DNA of 64,000 bases from an uncultured Faecalibacterium sp. (GCA_934513205.1 CAKSWU010000001.1:124001-188000); one strand, 5' to 3'; positions 16,123 to 24,708 are shown, counted from the first letter of the stretch. The notes: a model not told the origin generated them from the sequence alone. Numbers and translations: made by a program.

Positions 16123-17052
16123 ATGAAAGATATCAAGAAATATCAGGGTGTCATCCCTGCCTTTTACGCCTGCTATGACGCAGAGGGCAACATCTCGGTG
16201 GAGGGAGTCAAGGCATTGACCCGCCACCTGATCGCCAAGGGCGTCAAGGGCGTGTATGTGGGCGGCTCCTCCGGCGAGTGCATCTACCAGCATGTGGATG
16301 AGCGCAAGGCCGTTCTGGAAGCCGTGATGAGCGAAGCCAAGGGCAAGCTGACCGTCATCGCCCACGTTGGCTGCAACAACACCTCCGACAGCGTAGAGCT
16401 GGCCCGCCACGCCGAGAGCGTGGGCGTGGACGCCATCGCTTCCATTCCCCCCATCTACTTCCACCTGCCGGAGTACGCCATTGCAAAATACTGGAACGAC
16501 ATGTCTGCTGCCGCACCCAACACCGAGTTCGTCATCTACAACATCCCCCAGCTGGCAGGCACGGCGCTGACCATGAGCCTGCTGAACGAGATGCTGAAGA
16601 ACCCCAACGTGGTGGCTGTGAAGAACAGCTCCATGCCCACCCAGGACATCCAGATGTTCAAGGATGCCGGCATCGCCGCCCGGGGCGAGGGCAACTTTGC
16701 GGTGTTCAACGGCCCGGACGAGCAGTTTGTTTCCGGCCGCGTCATTGGCGCAGACGGCGGCATCGGCGGCACCTACGCTGTCATGCCCGAGCTGTATCTG
16801 GCCATGAACGATCACATCAACAAGGGCGAGATCAAGCAGGCTCAGGAGATCCAGTACGAGGCCGACCGCATCATCTACAAGATGTGCGAAGCCCACGGCA
16901 ACCTGTACGCCGTGCAGAAGGAGATCCTGCGCCGGATGTACGGTCTGGAGCTGGGCGGCGTGCGCGAGCCGATGCCCGGCCTGATCCCCGAGGATGAGCC
17001 CATCGTGGCCGAGGCACAGGCCATGATCGAAGCTGCCATCGCTAAGCTGTAA
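16123..17052 (+). CDS. N-acetylneuraminate lyase-type aldolase (DapA/NanA family)
   Basis: 309 residues, a class I aldolase TIM barrel. Motifs are GVYVGGSSGE near 44-53 (carboxylate-binding GxxGE), FVIYNIPQLAG near 137 with the catalytic tyrosine, and VVAVKNSSMPTQDIQMF near 164-180 with the Schiff-base lysine. Most known NanA enzymes have K-F-T after the lysine, while this one has K-N-S-S, so it belongs to a distinct branch. Expected reaction: N-acetylneuraminate to N-acetylmannosamine plus pyruvate. The operon context (NanE, NanK, importer) supports this; a related 2-keto acid aldolase role is the alternative. Confidence 0.8.
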   Translation: MKDIKKYQGVIPAFYACYDAEGNISVEGVKALTRHLIAKGVKGVYVGGSSGECIYQHVDERKAVLEAVMSEAKGKLTVIAHVGCNNTSDSVELARHAESVGVDAIASIPPIYFHLPEYAIAKYWNDMSAAAPNTEFVIYNIPQLAGTALTMSLLNEMLKNPNVVAVKNSSMPTQDIQMFKDAGIAARGEGNFAVFNGPDEQFVSGRVIGADGGIGGTYAVMPELYLAMNDHINKGEIKQAQEIQYEADRIIYKMCEAHGNLYAVQKEILRRMYGLELGGVREPMPGLIPEDEPIVAEAQAMIEAAIAKL

Positions 17053-17060
17053 AATCAAAC

Positions 17061-17107
17061 AGCGCCCCTCTCCGTCTCTTTTTCAGAGGGGAGGCGGCGC
17101 TGCTTTT
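17061..17107 (+). terminator. Intra-operon terminator-like hairpin
   Basis: AGCGCC-CCTCTCC pairs imperfectly with GGGAGGCGGCGCT, followed by GCTTTTTG. It stands between the lyase and the YhcH-type gene and may lower distal gene expression. Confidence 0.5.
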
Positions 17108-17124
17108 TGTTGAAGGAGAACGCT

Positions 17125-17574
17125 ATGATCTGTGACGATCTGAAGCATCTGGCGCGGTACCGGGGCCTGCACCCCAATCTGGATACCGCTATTGACTATC
17201 TGCTGTCCCATGACCTTGCGGCGCTGCCGCTGGGCCGCACCGAGGTGGACCGCGACAAGGTGTTCATCAACGTGATGGACGCCACCTTGCACCCGGACGC
17301 GGGCTACCACCCGGAATACCACAAATGCTACGCCGACCTGCAGGTGGACATCACCGGCAGTGAGGGCTGGGGCTATACCAATCTTGCCGGTGCAGAGGTC
17401 GGAGAGTTTACCGGAGACTGCGGTTTTCAGTCTAGCGCCAGTGCCGTCACCGGCGCGCTGGGCGAGGGACGGTTCGTGCTGTTCTTCCCCCATGAGCTGC
17501 ACAAACCCGGTCTTGTGCAGCACGGCTGTGTCAGCGTGCGCAAGGCCGTTGTCAAGATCAGAATGGAGGAGTAA
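17125..17574 (+). CDS. YhcH/YjgK/YiaL family protein
   Basis: 149 residues of the cupin-like YhcH family, which is common in sialic acid operons and has been proposed to assist anomer handling or metabolite repair. Visible features are the family core DAGYHPEYHKCYADLQVDI near 55-73 and FFPHELHKPGL near 120 with metal-type histidines. ATG follows GAAGGAG. It precedes nanE by 4 bp, so the two are translationally close. Confidence 0.85.
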   Translation: MICDDLKHLARYRGLHPNLDTAIDYLLSHDLAALPLGRTEVDRDKVFINVMDATLHPDAGYHPEYHKCYADLQVDITGSEGWGYTNLAGAEVGEFTGDCGFQSSASAVTGALGEGRFVLFFPHELHKPGLVQHGCVSVRKAVVKIRMEE

Positions 17575-17578
17575 GACC

Positions 17579-18283
17579 ATGGATCAGGAAAAACTGTTTG
17601 CTCAGATCAAGGGCGGGCTCATCGTCTCCTGTCAGGCATTGGAGCACGAGCCCCTGTATACCAAGGAGGGCGGCATCATGCCCCTGATGGCGAAAGCCGC
17701 CGCCATGAGCGGGGCTGTGGGCATCCGTGCCAACACCGTGCGGGACATTACCCAGATCAAACAGGTGGTGGACCTGCCGGTCATCGGCATCATCAAAAAG
17801 GACTACCCCGGCACCCCCATGTACATCACCGTCACCATGAAGGAAGTGGACGAGCTGGTGGCCTGCGGGGTGGATATCCTTGCCGTGCAGGGCACCGGTG
17901 CCCTGCGCCCGGACGGCTCCACCTCGGCCCAGTTCATCCGTGCCGTCAAGGCAAAGTACCCCGACCAGCTGGTGATGGCGGACTGCGACAACTTTGAGAA
18001 TGCCATGCTCTGCGCCGAAGCCGGTGCCGACTTTGTGGGCACCACCATGCGGGGCTACACCCCCGAGACCACCGGCATCAACGACATCGACTTTGACTTC
18101 ATCCGTAAGCTGTCCGCGGAGTGCCCGGCAAAGATCATTGCCGAAGGCCACATCCACTACCCGGAGCAGGCGGTCAAGGCGCTGGAAGCCGGTGCCTTTG
18201 CGCTGGTGGTGGGCGGTGCCATTACCCGCCCGGCAGAGATCACCGCCCGCTTTACCGGTGCCATCAACGCTGCGAAAAAATAA
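17579..18283 (+). CDS. nanE: N-acetylmannosamine-6-phosphate 2-epimerase
   Basis: 234 residues, TIM barrel, cytoplasmic. Family marks are GGLIVSCQALEHEPLY near 10-25, IGIIKKDYPGTPMYIT near 62, ADCDNFENAM near 135 and the phosphate-binding GAFALVVGGAITRPAEIT near 205. It converts ManNAc-6-phosphate to GlcNAc-6-phosphate, linking NanK to amino sugar metabolism. The start is ATG behind GGAGG. Confidence 0.95.
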   Translation: MDQEKLFAQIKGGLIVSCQALEHEPLYTKEGGIMPLMAKAAAMSGAVGIRANTVRDITQIKQVVDLPVIGIIKKDYPGTPMYITVTMKEVDELVACGVDILAVQGTGALRPDGSTSAQFIRAVKAKYPDQLVMADCDNFENAMLCAEAGADFVGTTMRGYTPETTGINDIDFDFIRKLSAECPAKIIAEGHIHYPEQAVKALEAGAFALVVGGAITRPAEITARFTGAINAAKK

Positions 18284-18299
18284 CATGGGAGTGCCTGCT

Positions 18300-19229
18300 A
18301 TGAAACAGTATCTTGGCATCGACATCGGCGGCACCGCCGTCAAGCTGGGCATCGTGGACGAGACCGGCGCGGTGCTGACCAAAGCCGAAGAGAGTGTCTG
18401 CTTTGACGGCTACCGCACCCCCATCCTGACCACCGTGCTGAAGGCTGCAAAAGAGTTCCTCGCCGCGCAGAACATCCCGACGGCAAGCCTTGCGGGCATC
18501 GGCGTGTCTGCCACCGGGCAGATCGACAGCCGCAAGGGCATCGTGGCGGGCACCTGCGGCAGCCTGCCCAACTACATCGGCGCACCCATCAAGGCGGAGC
18601 TGGAAGCCGCCTTCGGCCTGCCGGTGACGGTCGCCAATGACGCCAACTGCATGACGCTGGGCGAAGTGTGGGTGGGCGGTGCAAAGGGCTATACCGACGT
18701 CATCGGCGTGACACTGGGCACCGGCGTGGGCGGCGGCATCCTGACCGGCGGCCGCCTGCTGGAGGGTGCCCGGGGCCTTGGCGGCGAGCTGGGACACTAC
18801 CGCACCCACGCGCTGGACGGCGTAGACTGCACCTGCGGCGCAAAGGGATGCTGGGAGCGCTACGCCGCCACCACTGCCCTTGTGCGCGCTGCGCAGGAGC
18901 AAAACCCGGCATGGAAGGATGGCCGCGCCATCTTTGCCGCCGCTGAGACGGGCAACGAGACGGTGCTGGCGCTGCTGGACGCGTGGACGGACGAGATCGC
19001 GCAGGGCCTTGCCGGCATGGTGCATATCTTCAACCCGCAGCTGATTTTGATCGGCGGCGGCGTGTCTGCCCAGCAGAAGCTGCTCATCGAGCCTATCGCT
19101 GAAAAGGTGAAAGCATCCGTCATGCCCGCCTTTGCCGAAGGACTGGAAATTCGTGCCGCGCAGCTGCACAACGATGCCGGGATGGTGGGCGCGGTGTACT
19201 ACTTCCGGCAGACGATGGAAAAGGAGTGA
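18300..19229 (+). CDS. nanK: ROK family kinase, probable N-acetylmannosamine kinase
   Basis: 309 residues. The ATP site DIGGTAVKLGIVDE is at residues 7-20 and GIGVSATGQID near 64. The zinc site of ROK proteins is complete: GHYRTH and then CTCGAKGCWE near 180. Position after nanE makes N-acetylmannosamine the likely substrate, although ROK kinases also take glucose or GlcNAc. The start at 18300 is favoured over an in-frame ATG at 18285 because TGGGAG lies just upstream. Confidence 0.85.
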   Translation: MKQYLGIDIGGTAVKLGIVDETGAVLTKAEESVCFDGYRTPILTTVLKAAKEFLAAQNIPTASLAGIGVSATGQIDSRKGIVAGTCGSLPNYIGAPIKAELEAAFGLPVTVANDANCMTLGEVWVGGAKGYTDVIGVTLGTGVGGGILTGGRLLEGARGLGGELGHYRTHALDGVDCTCGAKGCWERYAATTALVRAAQEQNPAWKDGRAIFAAAETGNETVLALLDAWTDEIAQGLAGMVHIFNPQLILIGGGVSAQQKLLIEPIAEKVKASVMPAFAEGLEIRAAQLHNDAGMVGAVYYFRQTMEKE

Positions 19230-19236
19230 TTTGGTT

Positions 19237-19875
19237 ATGAAAAAGCATATTCTCTGTCTGGGTGATTCCAACACCCACGGCTATTGCGCCGACCCCAGCG
19301 ACTGCGCCGACCACGGCATCCGCTTCAACGAGGACGAGCGCTGGACCTGCCGCCTGCAAAAGGCGCTGGGCGAGGAATATCTGGTCACCGAGGAGGGGCT
19401 TTCCGGACGCACCACCGTGTTCGTGGACCCGCTGCATGAGTCCATGGACGCGCTGAGCGTGGCTTACGCCCTGCTCAAGAGCCACGAGGTCATCGACCTG
19501 CTCATCATCATGCTGGGCACAAACGACGTCAAGGAGCGCTTTGGAGCCAATGCCGCCTGCATCGGTGCGGGCATGGAGCGGCTGCTGCTCAAGGTCAAGA
19601 GCGTGGACTGCTGGGGCAGCAAGGCCCCCAACATTCTGGTGGTGGCGCCGCCCTGCATCAAGGACGGCTTCCACGATGCCGTCATGGGTGCCGGCTGCGT
19701 GGAGAAATCCCGCGGGGTCGCCGAGCAGCTGCGCATCGTAGCCGAGCGGCAGGGCGTGCACTTTCTGGACGCCGCCGAGTGCGAGTTCAACGAGGTGGAC
19801 TTCATGCACCTGACCCGCAAGGGCCACGCCCGGCTGGCAGAGCTGCTGACCGCAGAGGTTCCAAAGCTGGTCTGA
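19237..19875 (+). CDS. SGNH/GDSL hydrolase, possible sialic acid O-acetylesterase
   Basis: 212 residues with all SGNH blocks: GDSNTHGY at 8-15 (nucleophile Ser10), G in block II, GTNDVK near 90 and DFMHLTRKGH near 187 (catalytic Asp/His). There is no signal peptide, so it acts in the cytoplasm. As the last gene of the operon it may remove O-acetyl groups from imported sialic acids so that the lyase can act; specificity is inferred from context only. Confidence 0.8.
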   Translation: MKKHILCLGDSNTHGYCADPSDCADHGIRFNEDERWTCRLQKALGEEYLVTEEGLSGRTTVFVDPLHESMDALSVAYALLKSHEVIDLLIIMLGTNDVKERFGANAACIGAGMERLLLKVKSVDCWGSKAPNILVVAPPCIKDGFHDAVMGAGCVEKSRGVAEQLRIVAERQGVHFLDAAECEFNEVDFMHLTRKGHARLAELLTAEVPKLV

Positions 19876-19898
19876 GCAAGATCGTTTCTCCCCGCAGG

Positions 19899-19934
19899 GG
19901 CTGCTGTACAGGACTATGTGCAGCAGCCTCTTTT
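19899..19934 (+). terminator. Terminator of the sialic acid operon
   Basis: GGCTGCTG pairs with CAGCAGCC, followed by TCTTTTTT, 23 bp after the last stop codon. Confidence 0.85.
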
Positions 19935-20150
19935 TTGTGTGGGCAAAGCTTTGCATGGGGTAAATGCCGTCCGGAAAGCAGCGTTTTTTACCCGCCGGGT
20001 TTCCCTTTTCCCGTGACGGAAATTTCCGGAAAGCGGCCGGTTTTTCTGCGGTTTTTGCGTACAAATGCCCCCTTTTGCCCGCCAAAGAAGGGTCCGTCCC
20101 ATTGTGCCTGTCATTTCCGACCGTTTTCCGAAAGTTTTTTCAAAAAAGAC

Positions 20151-20179
20151 TTTACAAACGTTTCTTAAAAAACTATTAT
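20151..20179 (+). promoter_or_regulatory. Promoter of the DUF6465 gene
   Basis: TTTACA, 17 nt, TATTAT, in a locally AT-rich gap. The stretch 19935-20150 shows nothing else recognisable. Confidence 0.6.
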
Positions 20180-20253
20180 ATATTTAATCGGACCTTATGG
20201 AGCCGTTCTGTGCAGCCCACTGCACAACACCCAAAGAAGGAGGGGTTTGAACC

Positions 20254-20562
20254 ATGCCCGAAAAGAAAAAGACTGTCGCAGCCGCTCCCGTTGCACAAAC
20301 CGCTGCCGCAGAACCCAAAGAGACCAAGACCCGCAAGACCGCCAAGGCACCCGCACGCCGGGGCCGTCCCCCGCTGGCACCGGAACTGTATGTGGAGTTC
20401 AGCGGCAAGCAGTACAACATCACCGATATCATCGACCGCGCCAAGGCAGACTACCGCACCACCCACAAGGTGGGCGTCCAGTCCTGCAAGGTCTATGTCA
20501 AGCCCGAAGAGGGCGCAGCTTACTATGTGATCAACAAGGTCTCCGGCAAGCTGGAACTGTAA
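20254..20562 (+). CDS. DUF6465 family protein
   Basis: 102 residues. The first 45 are Lys/Ala/Pro-rich and disordered, with an AT-hook-like RRGRPP near 38-43. A compact domain follows (LYVEFSGKQYNITDI and then VYVKPEEGAAYYVINKV) that matches the DUF6465 pattern of small, basic clostridial proteins. The basic tail suggests nucleic-acid or surface-charge binding, but the function is unknown. It is monocistronic, with its own promoter and a shared terminator. Confidence 0.8.
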   Translation: MPEKKKTVAAAPVAQTAAAEPKETKTRKTAKAPARRGRPPLAPELYVEFSGKQYNITDIIDRAKADYRTTHKVGVQSCKVYVKPEEGAAYYVINKVSGKLEL

Positions 20563-20632
20563 CCATCCCCCGCCGTCCGGCACGCACCCGGACGGAACAC
20601 CATCACCCATTTACAAAGGCTCCATTTCAAAA

Positions 20633-20665
20633 GGGACCGTCCGGCAAACGCTGCCGGACGGTCCC
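20633..20665. terminator. Bidirectional terminator
   Basis: GGGACCGTCCGGCA pairs with TGCCGGACGGTCCC (loop AACGC region). It serves the convergent DUF6465 and metallophosphoesterase genes; T-runs are weak on both sides. Confidence 0.65.
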
Positions 20666-20672
20666 TTCGTTG

Positions 20673-21332
20673 TTATATGGCAAGCCACTTCTGCCAGAAG
20701 CACCGGCGCTGCTGCGTCATGTCCTGCTGCCGATCCGGGATCTCGAACACATAGCGTTCGGTGGCATTGATCACGGTGGTATTGCCGCGGCTGCAGACCC
20801 GGGGCAGCTTTGCGTCATAGCACAGATGCACATGACCGTGCACGAACCACCCCGGCTCGTACTCGTCCATCAGGTCGTTGAAGCAGGCAAAGCCCTTGTG
20901 CGCCCGGTCGGTGCCATCGTTCAGCCCGGCTGCCGGGGCGTGGGTCAGCAGCAGGTCGATGCCGCCCGCCTGATTGGCTTTCCGCCGCAGTCTGCGCACC
21001 CGGCGGCACATCTCCCGCTCGGTGTACTGAAAGCTGTCCTCCTTCAGATTGTACCGGATGCTCCCGCCCAGACCCATGATGCGCAGGCCCTTCCATACAT
21101 AGACGCTGTCGTCCACACAGATGCAGCCGCCCGGCTCGTTCTCCCGGTAGCTGCCGTCGTGGTTCCCGTGAACGTACAGGATGGGGGCCGCCGTAAAGTT
21201 GGTAAGATACTCCAGATATTTCTGGGGCAGATCGCCGCAGGAAAGGATCAGGTCGATCCCCTCCAGATGTTCACGGGTGCCGTAGTCCCACAGCGCCTTG
21301 GAGGGAACATCCGAAATCGCAAGAATTTTCAC
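20673..21332 (-). CDS. Calcineurin-like metallophosphoesterase
   Basis: 219 residues, cytoplasmic. Metal motifs are ISDVPS (residues 6-11), LSCGDLP near 31, VHGNHDG near 54, LLTHAP near 125 and HGHVH near 158. The first motif is D-x-P rather than the usual D-x-H, so one metal ligand is altered or supplied elsewhere. The substrate is unknown. It is 32 bp downstream of the BMP-domain gene and probably cotranscribed with it. Confidence 0.85.
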   Translation of the reverse strand: MKILAISDVPSKALWDYGTREHLEGIDLILSCGDLPQKYLEYLTNFTAAPILYVHGNHDGSYRENEPGGCICVDDSVYVWKGLRIMGLGGSIRYNLKEDSFQYTEREMCRRVRRLRRKANQAGGIDLLLTHAPAAGLNDGTDRAHKGFACFNDLMDEYEPGWFVHGHVHLCYDAKLPRVCSRGNTTVINATERYVFEIPDRQQDMTQQRRCFWQKWLAI

Positions 21333-21364
21333 GTCAGATCTCTCCGTTCTCCCGGTCCCACCGG

Positions 21365-23290
21365 TTATTTGGCAAGGCCCTTCAGGTTGTTGAGCCCGTT
21401 GATGGCCATCAGGGTGTGGCTTTTGACGTTCAGCTCATCATACCGGGGCAGCGCGCCTTCCACGCACTCGTCCAGCCAGTCCATCTCCATCAGTTCCTTG
21501 GGACTGTAGACCGTTCCCACAGGGGAATGCAGCTCGTGTCCCTGCGCGTAAAGGTCCTCGGGGAAGATGCGCAGGTTGTCCTCGCTCAACAGTTTTTCCA
21601 TCAGGTCCAGCAGCTGCAGCGTACCCGCCGGAAGGGTGGAGTCGTACACGATCTCTTCTGCGCTGCTGCGCATGCCCCACCAGTAATTCACCGCCCGGGC
21701 ACCGGCGGCATCGCTGTCCCACGCACCGTCAAAGATCGAACGGATGATCTCTACATAGAAGGTGTCCCATCGCCACACCGGCAGGCCCAGCGGCTTCAGG
21801 CTGCCGTCCGGCAGACGCTGGCACAGGCCAAAGTCCCGGTTGGTGCCCGCCGGCTCCCGGCTGTCGCGGGCGTAAAAAATGTCCACGTCCGGCCGGTCGG
21901 AAAAGTCCAGCGGGTGCGCATCGTCCGGCAGGCAGGCCCACCGCAGCACGATCTTTGCCCCCGGGCGCACCGTCTTTAAGCCCTGCGCAAAGGCGTTGAG
22001 CGCCGCCGGGATGCCGTAGATCGGGTTCGACGCCACATAGCCCACCCGCTCGGTCTTTGCCAGCACACCTGCCAGAATGCCCAGCAGATAGGTCACTTCG
22101 TAGGTGCGGGGGTAATAGGTGCGCACCAGCGGATGCGGTGCGTTCAGCGAGCAGTTCAGGATGCGGGTCTTGGGGTGCTGCGCTGCCACCTTCAGGCAGG
22201 CGGTGTGCATGCGGGTGCTGGTGGTGAACACCACGTCTGCATTGTCGTGGGCCACCTCTTCCAGCACCTGTTCGGCGTCCACCTCCGGCTCCACGTTATC
22301 CCGGCGGGAAATAAACACCCGGTCCGGGAAGGCTTTGCTCAGCGCCTCGCACCCCTTGTCATGGGCGCGGACCCACGCGCTGTTCTGGGCATTGTGCTCG
22401 TGCAGAAACACCACCCGCAGCTCGCTGGGCTTGGTAAAGATGTTCAGCTTGGACAGCAGCGGTTCGCCGGGACCCTGCTTCGGTTCCAGCGAGAGCTCCA
22501 CCGCCTGCGGCTCTGCCAGAACTTTGACCTCATCCCAGAGTTTTTCCAGATTCTGCTTCACCATCGCCGGGGTGGAGTCGCAGGCATCGGCATAGCGATA
22601 CACTGACAGGTACACCAGCAGCGCATCACCGGTGGTCAGGTCCAGCCCGTGACCGTCCATGGCACAGAACTGCTGCCGGAACATCGTATAGAAGGACGCG
22701 AAATTCAGCCGGTCGTCATCGGTCCAGCTTTCGCCGGTGGCTTTGCACACCAGCGTCTGCAGCTTTGCGTAACCGCCCAGCCGGGAAAAATGGACATAAT
22801 TGACCTTGGACAGCTTATAGAAATCCAGAAACTCATAGTAGATCCGGTTTTCCAGACTGTCGTTCTTTTCCGGGACCAGGCGGGTGACGGTTCCGGCGAT
22901 CTTGACCGCATCAAAATACTTCAGCACCGACACCCGTTTGTTGCCTTCCATCACATAGAATTTGTTCAGAAATTCGTATGCGATGATGGGCGTATGGATG
23001 CCCTCTTCCAGATGGGCATCGCACAGGTTGGACCACTTGGCGGCAAACTCGGTGTCCGGCTCCAGCAGCGGCATAAAGTTGGGGGCAAAGGCGGTGTGCC
23101 GTCCGCTGGTCTTGGTGCCCACCAGACTTTCTGCCGGGATCTCCACCAGTCCCAGCGGCTCCTGCGACACGATGTTGACATTGACCAGAATATCATCCAG
23201 CACCGCAAGATACGGCGACTGTCCCCGGGCCACACAGGCACGGTAGGCACGCTGCCCTGCACGCAGCGCGTTCCTGTAATCTTCCAGCAT
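21365..23290 (-). CDS. ParB-like/BMP-family binding-domain fusion protein
   Basis: 641 residues with no signal peptide or lipobox. Residues 1-40 form a helical lead; near 95-130 the sequence GIHTPIIAYEF followed by VMEGNKRVSVLKYF looks like a ParB/Srx-type nucleotide-binding motif. From about 290 the protein matches the BMP/PnrA (Med) solute-binding fold: LRVVFLHEH, DVVFTTSTRMHTACLKVA, YEVTYLLGILAG, VGYVASNPIYG. BMP proteins normally bind nucleosides outside the cell. A cytoplasmic version suggests an intracellular nucleoside sensor or regulator. ATG at 23290 follows AAAGAGG; upstream codons are not conserved-looking. Confidence 0.7.
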   Translation of the reverse strand: MLEDYRNALRAGQRAYRACVARGQSPYLAVLDDILVNVNIVSQEPLGLVEIPAESLVGTKTSGRHTAFAPNFMPLLEPDTEFAAKWSNLCDAHLEEGIHTPIIAYEFLNKFYVMEGNKRVSVLKYFDAVKIAGTVTRLVPEKNDSLENRIYYEFLDFYKLSKVNYVHFSRLGGYAKLQTLVCKATGESWTDDDRLNFASFYTMFRQQFCAMDGHGLDLTTGDALLVYLSVYRYADACDSTPAMVKQNLEKLWDEVKVLAEPQAVELSLEPKQGPGEPLLSKLNIFTKPSELRVVFLHEHNAQNSAWVRAHDKGCEALSKAFPDRVFISRRDNVEPEVDAEQVLEEVAHDNADVVFTTSTRMHTACLKVAAQHPKTRILNCSLNAPHPLVRTYYPRTYEVTYLLGILAGVLAKTERVGYVASNPIYGIPAALNAFAQGLKTVRPGAKIVLRWACLPDDAHPLDFSDRPDVDIFYARDSREPAGTNRDFGLCQRLPDGSLKPLGLPVWRWDTFYVEIIRSIFDGAWDSDAAGARAVNYWWGMRSSAEEIVYDSTLPAGTLQLLDLMEKLLSEDNLRIFPEDLYAQGHELHSPVGTVYSPKELMEMDWLDECVEGALPRYDELNVKSHTLMAINGLNNLKGLAK

Positions 23291-23463
23291 ATTGACTCCT
23301 CTTTTTCGTATGACTCGGTGCAGGGTCTGCCCCTGCTGCATCGTACATCCCAGTATACCACGAAAAAGCAGCAAATGGAAAGGTTTTCGGTGCAAAAGAG
23401 TTGATTTATCCCGCCGTTTCAGGTACGATAATAGAAACAACCTGAAGAACGGAGTCAAGACCC

Positions 23464-24027
23464 ATGCAGACCGAACAACTGCCCCTTCTGGAAGCCGGAG
23501 AATATGCCGGCGGAATCTGGTATTACGAGCCTCACACCTATCAGCCCTACCGCTATGTGCTGGGCCGCGTGGGGCGGCATCCGCTGGTGTGTATCGGCAT
23601 CAACCCCAGCACCGCCCAGCCCGGTGCGTTGGACCCCACCCTGAAAAGCGTGGAGCGGCTTGCTGCCGCCAACGGCTTTGACAGCTGGATCATGTTCAAT
23701 GTCTACCCCCAGCGTGCCACCGACCCCAACGACATGGACCGCGTGCCGGACCGCGCCCTGTGCAACGAAAATCTGCGCTGGCTGCGGGCGGTCCTTGCCA
23801 ACACCGAACCGACCATGTGGGCTGCATGGGGCACCCTGATCGAAAAGCGGGACTATCTGCCCGGCCTGATGCGGGAGATGGTGGCCCTGACCCGGGAGCG
23901 GCAGATCCCATGGGTGACCTTTGGCAGGCGCAGCAAAAAAGGCCACCCCCATCATCCGCTGTACCTGCGCAAAGATTCCACCCCGGAGCCGTTTGATGTG
24001 GAAAACTATCTGGACACCTGCTTCTGA
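23464..24027 (+). CDS. DUF1643 domain protein
   Basis: 187 residues. The DUF1643 core is plain: LVCIGINPSTAQPG near 43, SVERLAAANGFDSWIMFNVY near 63 and NLRWLRAVLAN near 102, ending with VTFGRRSKKGHPHHPLYL. Family members often accompany mobile or defence genes and may be nucleotide-related, but no activity is established. ATG lies 8 bp after GGAGTC. The ParB/BMP gene is divergent, with 173 bp between starts. Confidence 0.8.
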   Translation: MQTEQLPLLEAGEYAGGIWYYEPHTYQPYRYVLGRVGRHPLVCIGINPSTAQPGALDPTLKSVERLAAANGFDSWIMFNVYPQRATDPNDMDRVPDRALCNENLRWLRAVLANTEPTMWAAWGTLIEKRDYLPGLMREMVALTRERQIPWVTFGRRSKKGHPHHPLYLRKDSTPEPFDVENYLDTCF

Positions 24028-24078
24028 CCCCGAGCATCCCCTGTCTCCCATGCAAAAAAATAAGCGGAGGGATCCATT

Positions 24079-24615
24079 TTGACCTCAGAACGATATCGCG
24101 CACTGCGCAGCTGGCTGGAGGCCCATCCGGCAGCAAAACGCTGCGTGGTGCTGCTGGACCACTGGCTGCCGCTGGTGCCCTTTGTCTGCTACCCGGTGCT
24201 GCTGTGTCTTTTGAACGTCCGTCTGTTCCGCCTGTTCGGTGCTCAGCAGCAGGCCGCGCTGGACCTGATGGCAGAGATCGCCCATTCCATCCTTGTGCCG
24301 GGACTGGTCTTTTGGAGCGGAACCCTGCTGCGGGACCGGCTGAACCGTCCCCGCCCGTATGAGCAACCCGGCTTTGAGCCGCTGGTGCGCAAGGAGACCG
24401 CGGGGCATTCCTTTCCATCCCGCCACGCGCTGAGCGCTGCGGTGCTGACGATGGTGTGGCTGTACTTCTACCCTGCGGTCGGCTGTGTGATGGCTGTCAT
24501 CACGGTGCTGATCTGTGCGGGGCGTGTGCTCACCGGTGTGCACTTTGTCCGGGACGTTCTGTGGGGCGCTGCGCTGGGGTTTCTTCTGGGCTACGCAGGA
24601 ATGTGGCTGCTGTAA
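24079..24615 (+). CDS. PAP2 family phosphatase
   Basis: 178 residues, several membrane helices. The three acid-phosphatase motifs are present: RDRLNRPRP near 84, SFPSRHA near 112 (usual PSGH replaced by PSRH) and GRVLTGVHFVRDV near 154 with catalytic His and Asp. Likely substrates are lipid phosphates such as undecaprenyl pyrophosphate or phosphatidic acid at the outer membrane face. The start is TTG behind GCGGAGG, 51 bp after the DUF1643 gene. Confidence 0.85.
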   Translation: MTSERYRALRSWLEAHPAAKRCVVLLDHWLPLVPFVCYPVLLCLLNVRLFRLFGAQQQAALDLMAEIAHSILVPGLVFWSGTLLRDRLNRPRPYEQPGFEPLVRKETAGHSFPSRHALSAAVLTMVWLYFYPAVGCVMAVITVLICAGRVLTGVHFVRDVLWGAALGFLLGYAGMWLL

Positions 24616-24679
24616 CCGTTCGCTGCTGCGCTGTTTTTGAAGAAATTCCAGTTTTTTTGAAGGATTTTTCAAATTATTC

Positions 24680-24708
24680 TTGACAGAACCGGTTCCTTAT
24701 GGTATTAT
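24680..24708 (+). promoter_or_regulatory. Promoter of the tRNA-Arg/tRNA-His pair
   Basis: A consensus TTGACA, 17 nt, TATTAT, 64 bp before tRNA-Arg. Confidence 0.85.

Noticed and set aside
20254..20562. Histone-like or AT-hook transcription factor
   Set aside because: A single RRGRPP in a disordered tail is too little; the globular part fits DUF6465, whose function is unknown.
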